From Brenneria izadpanahii (GTDB lineage: Bacteria; Pseudomonadota; Gammaproteobacteria; Enterobacterales; Enterobacteriaceae): a stretch of 64,000 bases of DNA. Below are positions 57,991-64,000 of this stretch, one piece after another. How positions within the stretch are numbered: the stretch's first letter is position 1; each line of letters begins with the position of its first letter. Position numbers and translations under genes: made by a program. Where the stretch lies: positions 2,294,001 to 2,358,000 of the forward strand of contig NZ_CP050854.1 of NCBI RefSeq assembly GCF_017569925.1, written 5' to 3'. Under the pieces are notes generated by a model, which was given only the letters and a program-made list of their open reading frames with translations, had not been told where the DNA came from and did no database searches.

Positions 57991-58070
57991 AAATTCAGAA
58001 CACCGGAGTTAAACGAGCATTGCTGATAATGCGAATCTGAACATTAAGAGTTTGAAGTAAGGGGTAACTG

Positions 58071-59087
58071 ATGGAACAACCATTAGCGGGTAAACGTGTG
58101 TTGATTATTGAGGATGAAGCTGTTTTCCGCTCCGTACTTTTCGGTTATCTGACTTCGCTCGGCGCTTCGGTTTTAGAGGCGGTACATGGTTTGGAAGCGT
58201 TAAGTATCCTGGAGCACCATTACCCGGATTTGATCATCTGCGATCTAAAAATGCCGATGATGGGCGGTATCGAGTTCCTTGAACGCCTGCGTTTGAAAGA
58301 TAATCGTACCCCGATACTCGTGATCTCCGCGACCAGCCAGATGGCCGATGTCGCGAAGGTTCTGCGGCTGGGCGTTCAGGATGTGCTGCTGAAGCCTATT
58401 CGTGACTACGCGCGCTTGCGCGAGGCGGTCATGTCTTGTCTTTACCCGGATATGTTTACTTCGCCGGTGAATGAGATTGAACAATTAATGCAGGATATGG
58501 ATTCCCTTAATCAATCTCCGGATGCGGTTGCAAAACTTTTAGCCCAATTACAACCGCCGGTTCAGCAAACGCTTGCGCGTTGCCGAATAAACTATCGCCA
58601 GTTAACGGTGGCCGAACAACCCGGCTTGGTTTTGGATATTGCGGCGCTGTCCGACGATGATTTGGCTTTTTATTGTCTTGATGTTACCCAGGCGGTAAAC
58701 AATAACGGTACGCTGGCCGCGCTGTTGCTGCGTACATTATTTAACGGCGTACTTCAGGAACATATGGCGAATCAACAACATCGTCTGCCTCATTTACCGT
58801 TGTTATTAAAACAGGTCAATCAGCTATTGCGCCAGGCGAGTCTGGAAGGGCGTTTCCCTTTGTTGGTCGGTTATTATCATCGTGAATTAAAAAGGCTGAT
58901 ACTGATATCCGCCGGTTTGAATGCCACATTAAACGTTAATGAAAGCCAAATTGCTCTCAACAGCGGCGTGCCGTTAGGAACGCTTGATGAAGCCTACCTC
59001 AATCAGTTAAATCACGATTGCGATGCCTGGCAATGCCAGATATGGGGCGGCGGCGGGCGCTTACGGCTGATGCTTTCTACAGAATAG
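58071..59087 (+). CDS. rssB: RpoS-targeting response regulator adaptor RssB
   Basis: RssB delivers the stress sigma factor RpoS to the ClpXP protease. The N-terminal receiver domain has the phosphorylated Asp58 in IICDLKMPMMGG and Lys in VLLKPIRDY. The C-terminal PP2C-like domain ends NQLNHDCDAWQCQIWGGGGRLRLML, nearly the same as in E. coli, and contains LVLDIAALSDDDLAFYCLDV. Length is 338 residues. It follows rssA and precedes galU, as in E. coli. Confidence 0.96.
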   Translation: MEQPLAGKRVLIIEDEAVFRSVLFGYLTSLGASVLEAVHGLEALSILEHHYPDLIICDLKMPMMGGIEFLERLRLKDNRTPILVISATSQMADVAKVLRLGVQDVLLKPIRDYARLREAVMSCLYPDMFTSPVNEIEQLMQDMDSLNQSPDAVAKLLAQLQPPVQQTLARCRINYRQLTVAEQPGLVLDIAALSDDDLAFYCLDVTQAVNNNGTLAALLLRTLFNGVLQEHMANQQHRLPHLPLLLKQVNQLLRQASLEGRFPLLVGYYHRELKRLILISAGLNATLNVNESQIALNSGVPLGTLDEAYLNQLNHDCDAWQCQIWGGGGRLRLMLSTE

Positions 59088-59289
59088 TCCGATAGGTGGG
59101 GTAATAGCCCTTGTCAGACCTTGTTCTCCTTCCGTTAGCATTTTTTATTCCCTACTATTAAGTCATATCCTAATTTTTAATTGGACTATGATGTTGGATA
59201 AGAGTAACCCGGTAAAACTGGTATACTCATCCGGTTTTTAGACCAGACAATTTAAGTTCGTTATTTGAACGATATATAAGAGGTTGTTT

Positions 59290-60201
59290 ATGTCGATTGT
59301 GAATAAAAAAGTTAAAAAAGCGGTTATCCCGGTGGCCGGGTTGGGAACGCGTATGTTGCCAGCCACAAAAGCCATTCCAAAAGAGATGCTGCCGTTGGTT
59401 GATAAACCTCTAATCCAATATGTTGTCAATGAGTGTATTGCTGCGGGTATCAATGAAATAATCTTAGTTACGCACTCATCTAAGAATTCAATTGAGAACC
59501 ATTTTGATACCAGTTTTGAGTTGGAAGCCATGCTTGAAAAGCGTGTTAAACGCCAACTGTTGAAAGAAGTACAATCTATTTGTCCAAAACATGTCACCAT
59601 TATGCAGGTTCGTCAGGGGCTGGCGAAAGGGCTGGGCCACGCCGTATTGTGCGCTCATCCATTAGTTGGCGATGAGCCTGTCGCTGTTATTTTGCCGGAT
59701 GTGATTATTGATGAATATAAATCAGATTTGACGAAAGATAACTTAAGCGAAATGCTGCGTCGTTTCTCCGAAACGGGTCATAGCCAGATTATGGTTGAAC
59801 CTGTTGAAAATGTCAGCAGTTATGGGGTTGTCGATTGCAAAGGCGTGGAATTAAAACCAGGCGATAGCGCGCCAATGGTTGGGGTAGTAGAGAAGCCGAA
59901 AGCTTCCGAAGCGCCATCTAACTTAGCCGTTGTCGGTCGTTATGTTCTATCCGCTGATATTTGGTCTTTGCTGGAAAAAACGCCCCCAGGCGCCGGTAAT
60001 GAAATCCAGTTAACGGACGCCATTGCGATGTTAATGGAAAAAGAAACGGTGGAAGCGTATCACTTAAAAGGCGTGAGTCATGACTGCGGCAACAAACTTG
60101 GCTATATGCAGGCCTTCGTGGAATATGGCATGCGCCATGAAAATTTAGGTTCTCAGCTTACCCATTGGCTGCAGGAAACTATTGAAGAAGAAGAAAATTA
60201 A
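59290..60201 (+). CDS. galU: UTP-glucose-1-phosphate uridylyltransferase
   Basis: GalU makes UDP-glucose for LPS core, exopolysaccharide, trehalose and glycogen-like pathways. It opens [31 protein letters not shown] (nucleotide-binding), has [11 protein letters not shown] and [24 protein letters not shown], and ends in an acidic tail. The length of 303 residues is usual. The ATG at 59290 has AAGAGG upstream; a TTG at 59284 is less likely. A terminator separates it from the convergent hns. Confidence 0.96.
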   Translation: MSIVNKKVKKAVIPVAGLGTRMLPATKAIPKEMLPLVDKPLIQYVVNECIAAGINEIILVTHSSKNSIENHFDTSFELEAMLEKRVKRQLLKEVQSICPKHVTIMQVRQGLAKGLGHAVLCAHPLVGDEPVAVILPDVIIDEYKSDLTKDNLSEMLRRFSETGHSQIMVEPVENVSSYGVVDCKGVELKPGDSAPMVGVVEKPKASEAPSNLAVVGRYVLSADIWSLLEKTPPGAGNEIQLTDAIAMLMEKETVEAYHLKGVSHDCGNKLGYMQAFVEYGMRHENLGSQLTHWLQETIEEEEN

Positions 60202-60286
60202 TATTTAGAAAAAAATGCTCTCTGTTTTATTACATAAGGCGGAGAGCACGGATTTTCACCGGTTTAGCGTTTATTTCCTCAAAAAA

Positions 60287-60312
60287 ATACCCTTGATAAA
60301 AATCAAGGGTAT
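60287..60312. terminator. Bidirectional terminator between galU and hns
   Basis: An 11-bp stem (ATACCCTTGAT / ATCAAGGGTAT) is flanked by seven A on the left and TTTTG on the right, so it can act on both strands. Confidence 0.85.
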
Positions 60313-60339
60313 TTTGCATTTAATTATTTAAAAAATAGA

Positions 60340-60747
60340 TCAGAGAAGGAAATCGTCTAAAGATTTACCTTGTTCTTCGATCGCTTTTTTGATTACGGCA
60401 GGCGTGCGGCCCTGGCCAGTCCAGGTTTTTACTTCACCGTTTTCGTCAGTATATTGATATTTGGCAGGGCGGGCGGCGCGTTTGCTTTTACCTGCGGTTT
60501 TGACAGAACCTAAAGATTGCAATAGTTCATTCGGATCAATACCGTCGGCAATCAGCATATCGCGGTATTGTTGTAATTTACGCGCGCGTTCTTCAACTTC
60601 TGCCTGAACCTGGCTTTCTTCTTCGCGGCGTTCATTTACCACTACTTCCAGTTTTTCCAGCATTTCTTCCAAAGTATCCAGACTACATTCCCTAGCTTGG
60701 GCGCGCAGAGTACGGATGTTGTTTAGAATCTTTAGTGCTTCGCTCAT
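60340..60747 (-). CDS. hns: Nucleoid-associated repressor H-NS
   Basis: H-NS binds and silences AT-rich, often foreign, DNA. The N-terminal oligomerisation domain is coiled coil ([30 protein letters not shown]), and the C-terminal DNA-binding domain has the core [16 protein letters not shown]. 135 residues, close to E. coli's 137. It is divergent from tdk across an AT-rich gap, the classic autoregulated arrangement. Confidence 0.97.
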   Translation of the reverse strand: MSEALKILNNIRTLRAQARECSLDTLEEMLEKLEVVVNERREEESQVQAEVEERARKLQQYRDMLIADGIDPNELLQSLGSVKTAGKSKRAARPAKYQYTDENGEVKTWTGQGRTPAVIKKAIEEQGKSLDDFLL

Positions 60748-61134
60748 TGTGATAATCTCAAATTTATATTATTGGTGGCGTGTAGGGAGATAATAGAGTG
60801 CTATTTTCTTTTCTGCAATAGTCAAATTTGTAAGTTTGTTAAAAATTCCCATTTTTAAAACAGATATCACAAGTCATGTTACATGAATATAAATACGGGC
60901 ATCTCAATATGAAATACATTTAACCTATCATTTCTCCAGCATTGATGGGTTTGATAAGATATTGAGGCATAGCCAACGTTATAAGGAATGATTATATCCA
61001 TATTGCATCATCAATAGATGAAACTTAGTGAGCTTGCACAAGTAATAGCCCGTTGCATGGCTTGTCGGAGAGTTGTTACAATAAAACTTTCCTATTACAT
61101 ACGTGATATAGCCTCTTTTTGGGAGCATCGGAGT
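60748..61134. promoter_or_regulatory. hns-tdk AT-rich intergenic region
   Basis: This 387-base gap is strikingly AT-rich and must hold the hns promoter, probably with H-NS autoregulatory sites. The in-frame extension of tdk at 61018-61134 lacks homology and I treat it as leader. No exact promoter was assigned. Confidence 0.5.
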
Positions 61135-61731
61135 ATGGCTCAACTTTATTTTTATTATTCAGCAATGAATGCAGGGAAATCTACCGCGTTATTGCAATCA
61201 TCATATAACTATCAAGAACGTGGTATGAGAACGGTGATTTTCACCGCAGAAATAGACAGCCGATATGGTTCCGGTGTAGTTAGTTCGCGTATCGGTCTTT
61301 CCGCGCCGGCGCTATTGTTTAATCCGCAGACGCCGTTATTTAGTTTGCTGGCTAAAGAACATCGCAGCCAGCCTATTCACTGCGTATTAATTGATGAGTG
61401 CCAATTCTTAACTCGTGAACAAGTCAGCGAACTTTCTGACGTAGTTGACCAATTAGATATCCCCGTATTGTGCTACGGTCTGCGCACGGACTTTCGCGGC
61501 GAATTGTTTTCGGGAAGTCACTATTTATTGGCCTGGGCGGATAAGCTGATTGAGCTTAAAACGGTGTGTCATTGCGGTCGAAAAGCGAACCGCGTATTAC
61601 GATTGGACGCCCAGGGAAATCCTCTGCACGAAGGGGAGCAAGTGGTTATCGGCGGTAATGAAAACTATGTTTCCGTTTGCAGAAAACATTATAAATCGGC
61701 GCTCGGATTGATCAGACTTGAAGCCGAATAA
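61135..61731 (+). CDS. tdk: Thymidine kinase
   Basis: Tdk phosphorylates thymidine in pyrimidine salvage. The Walker A motif is [15 protein letters not shown] (about 8-17), VLIDECQFL carries the catalytic Glu/Asp (about 87), and the lasso domain has zinc cysteines in [12 protein letters not shown] and the VCRKHY end. The ATG at 61135 has GGGAG 9 bases upstream; the frame is open for 39 codons upstream but homology starts at [11 protein letters not shown]. Length is 198 residues. Confidence 0.96.
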   Translation: MAQLYFYYSAMNAGKSTALLQSSYNYQERGMRTVIFTAEIDSRYGSGVVSSRIGLSAPALLFNPQTPLFSLLAKEHRSQPIHCVLIDECQFLTREQVSELSDVVDQLDIPVLCYGLRTDFRGELFSGSHYLLAWADKLIELKTVCHCGRKANRVLRLDAQGNPLHEGEQVVIGGNENYVSVCRKHYKSALGLIRLEAE

Positions 61732-62378
61732 CAAGGCCGTAATAACTTTAATTACTTGCCGCCGTTGACGACAAACGCGTTTCTAACTCATTTATGCTAT
61801 TACGATTATTCCGCGTGTGATATTGATTCGCTCCGTTTCCATTGAACAACGATACCCGGTCGCAAGAGGGCGGCGAGCGGACGAGTCGCCTGGCGTTTAG
61901 ACGACGTAACCCTAGAATGGGCGGAGCGCAACGGATTCACAAAATAAGCCATTTACCGCGTGTGATTGTTAGCGGTGGAGTTATACCCTCCCATTAACGC
62001 AATTCAGCGCTGTAAACGGGCGCTGAAGCGCCAGAAATCAATCCGTGTTCTGAGATGCCGATATGTTCGGACCGCATCGCCGAGGATCGCGAAATCGTAA
62101 GTGATTCAGGCTGCGGAAAGAGGCGGTATCGTTGTGAATTGCCAGGGGCCAAAGCAAGCAGGCGGGTGACATATCAGTCGGGGGCATGTCTGAAAACGGC
62201 TTATAACCTCATCAATGCGAAAGGCCGATATAGGCTCCATTTACCTCAAGGCCGGCTCCTGGCGCCGCATGGCGTTTAAAGGGCCAGGGAAGGCCGTCAG
62301 GCGCGTTTTCTCGATGGATATAGGGTTCTCTTCTTCGTCACTCGGCGTAAGCTTGTCAAGCGCTGCATTAGATCGGGA
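61732..62378. other. tdk-adhE intergenic region without a gene
   Basis: This roughly 650-base stretch has no gene that I recognise. A 74-codon frame at 62055-62279 shows no family features. In E. coli the same gap carries an insertion-sequence remnant, but I could not identify one here. It may be decayed sequence. Confidence 0.5.
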
Positions 62379-62414
62379 TAAAAAAATACCCTGACAGCTG
62401 AACTGACAGGGTAT
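62379..62414 (-). terminator. Intrinsic terminator of adhE
   Basis: An 8-bp stem (ATACCCTG / CAGGGTAT, 62386-62414) is followed on the minus strand by a run of seven U. It lies about 60 bases after the adhE stop. Confidence 0.85.
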
Positions 62415-62471
62415 ATGCGATGCTTGTCCGGGATAAACAGCCTCGGCAGAGGCTGTCATCTCAGGGAGGCA

Positions 62472-64000
62472 TTAGTTAGTCACTTTCTTTGACTGCTTGA
62501 CTGCTTTCGCGACGGGAGCAGGGGCAGCCGCTTCGGCAGTCGCTTCCTTCTTCTCGTCATTTTCGGTGTACTTACGTCCATAGTAAGTATCCAGCAGGAT
62601 TTGTTTCAGTTCTGAAATCAGCGGATAACGCGGGTTAGCGCCGGTACACTGGTCATCGAACGCATCTTCAGACAGCTTATCCACTTTCGCCAGGAAATCA
62701 GCTTCCTGTACGCCAGCCTCACGGATAGAAGCAGGGATGCCCAAATCCGCCTTGATTTCTTCCAACCAGTTCAGCAATTTTTCAATTTTCTGCGCGGTGC
62801 GATCGCTTGGCGCAGTCAGACCCAGGTGATCCGCTACTTCGGCATAACGGCGGCGAGCCTGCGGACGGTCGTATTGGCTGAATGTCGTTTGCTTGGTCGG
62901 GTTATCGTTAGCGTTATAACGGATAACGTTTGAAATCAACATGGCGTTGGCCAGGCCGTGAGGAATGTGGAACTCGGAGCCCAGTTTATGCGCCATGGAG
63001 TGACAAACACCCAGGAAGGCGTTGGCAAACGCGATACCGGCGATGGTGGCGGCGTTGTGGACGCGTTCGCGAGCAACTGGGTTTTTCGCCCCTTCGTGGT
63101 AGCTGGCCGGCAGGTTTTCTTTCAGCAGTTTCACCGCCTGCAAAGCCTGACCGTCTGAGTATTCATTCGCCAGTACGGAAACATATGCTTCCAACGCGTG
63201 GGTCACGGCATCCAAACCACCGAATGCGCACAGTGATTTCGGCATATTCATAACCAGATTCGCATCAACAATCGCCATGTCCGGCGTTAATGCGTAATCG
63301 GCCAACGGATATTTCTGACCGGTTGCATCATCGGTTACTACGGCGAACGGCGTAACTTCAGAACCCGTACCGGAAGTCGTCGTAACGGCGATCATTTTCG
63401 CTTTCACGCCCATTTTCGGGAACTTGTAGATACGTTTACGGATATCCATGAAACGTAATGCCAGTTCTTCAAAGTGGGTTTCCGGATGTTCATACATTAC
63501 CCACATGATCTTCGCGGCATCCATCGGGGAACCGCCGCCCAGCGCGATGATGATATCCGGCTTGAAGGAGTTCATCTGTTCCGCGCCTTTACGTACGATG
63601 CTCAGGGTCGGATCCGCTTCAACTTCGAAGAAGACTTCGGTTTCCAATCCGTGTTGTTTCAGTACGTCGGTGATTTGGTCTACATAACCGTTATTGAACA
63701 GGAAGCGGTCAGTAACGATGAATGCGCGTTTTGCTCCGTCGGAGGCGACCTCGCTAAGTGCTACGGGCAATGAACCGCGACGGAAATAGATTGATTTGGG
63801 AAGTTTATGCCACAACATATTTTCTGCTCGCTTAGCTACCGTTTTCCTGTTGATTAGGTGCTTAGGACCGACGTTTTCCGAGATGGAGTTGCCACCCCAG
63901 GAACCGCAGCCCAGCGTCAGTGATGGGGCGAGTTTGAAGTTATACAGGTCGCCGATACCGCCCTGTGAAGCAGGCGTGTTAATCAGGATACGGGAAGTTT
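62472..64000 (-). CDS. adhE: Bifunctional aldehyde-alcohol dehydrogenase AdhE, 5' part outside the window
   Basis: AdhE reduces acetyl-CoA to ethanol in fermentation and forms long spirosome filaments. Only the last 508 or so residues are visible; the frame runs off the right edge. The end of the aldehyde domain (LGCGSWGGNSISENVG, linker KRAENMLWHKLPKS) is followed by the iron-dependent alcohol dehydrogenase domain with ALGGGSPMDAAKIMW, TTSGTGSEVTPFAV and the iron-binding His of CHSMAHKLGSEFHIPHG. The C-terminal tail is Ala/Lys-rich. It lies downstream of tdk on the opposite strand, as in E. coli. Confidence 0.97.
   Translation of the reverse strand, partial: TSRILINTPASQGGIGDLYNFKLAPSLTLGCGSWGGNSISENVGPKHLINRKTVAKRAENMLWHKLPKSIYFRRGSLPVALSEVASDGAKRAFIVTDRFLFNNGYVDQITDVLKQHGLETEVFFEVEADPTLSIVRKGAEQMNSFKPDIIIALGGGSPMDAAKIMWVMYEHPETHFEELALRFMDIRKRIYKFPKMGVKAKMIAVTTTSGTGSEVTPFAVVTDDATGQKYPLADYALTPDMAIVDANLVMNMPKSLCAFGGLDAVTHALEAYVSVLANEYSDGQALQAVKLLKENLPASYHEGAKNPVARERVHNAATIAGIAFANAFLGVCHSMAHKLGSEFHIPHGLANAMLISNVIRYNANDNPTKQTTFSQYDRPQARRRYAEVADHLGLTAPSDRTAQKIEKLLNWLEEIKADLGIPASIREAGVQEADFLAKVDKLSEDAFDDQCTGANPRYPLISELKQILLDTYYGRKYTENDEKKEATAEAAAPAPVAKAVKQSKKVTN

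Noticed and set aside
61018..61134. 39-codon upstream extension of tdk
   Set aside because: It has no homology and no ribosome site. The ATG at 61135 has a good site and matches the family start.
62055..62279. 74-codon frame between tdk and adhE
   Set aside because: No family features or expression signals.

Overview
The window is chromosomal DNA of an enterobacterium, most like the Pectobacteriaceae (Brenneria, Pectobacterium, Dickeya, Lonsdalea). Nearly every gene has a close E. coli homologue. Blocks that are separate in E. coli are joined here: the manXYZ to rnd block is followed by minEDC and ycgL. No rRNA, CRISPR array, prophage or complete insertion sequence is visible. The genus call rests on gene order and recognised proteins, not on a database search.

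Layout. 1-8.7 kb: yobD (cut by the window edge), manZYX (mannose PTS), yoaE, a chorismate-mutase-like gene, a decayed LysE exporter, sdaA and nudL. 8.7-20 kb: pabB, yoaH, yoaB, yoaA, tsaB, a Slp lipoprotein, fadD, rnd, minEDC and ycgL. 20-29 kb is more accessory: ttdAB with its regulator ttdR (tartrate dehydratase, no transporter beside it), ycgM, ycgN, a small unknown gene, a siderophore-binding protein and a FepA-type receptor behind a Fur box, then dsbB. 29.9-34 kb: fadR, ycgB and dadA (without dadX). 34.2-37.3 kb: a foreign segment carrying a TetR repressor, a divergent ABC-F ATPase and a LysR stub sits inside a broken Bcr/CflA drug-efflux gene. 37.7-54 kb: yeaH, yeaG (behind a sigma-54 promoter), mipA, yeaE, yeaD, gapA, msrB, yeaC, pncA, ansA, sppA, ydjA, topB, ynjH and xthA. 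54-64 kb: a tandem glycine riboswitch ahead of a TRIC/UPF0126 membrane protein, a tRNA-Tyr gene followed by rtT-like repeats, purU, ychJ, rssA, rssB, galU, hns, tdk and the 3' part of adhE.

Functional links. YeaG, YeaH and YcgB, which are linked in the stress response of E. coli, all lie here. FadR and its target gene fadD are both present. RssB controls RpoS stability, and H-NS is close by. The strongest points of interest are the TetR/ABC-F insertion with a palindrome over the ABC-F promoter, the tRNA-Tyr repeat array, the glycine riboswitch, and several genes missing from otherwise conserved neighbourhoods (nhaB, dadX, selD, ttdT).
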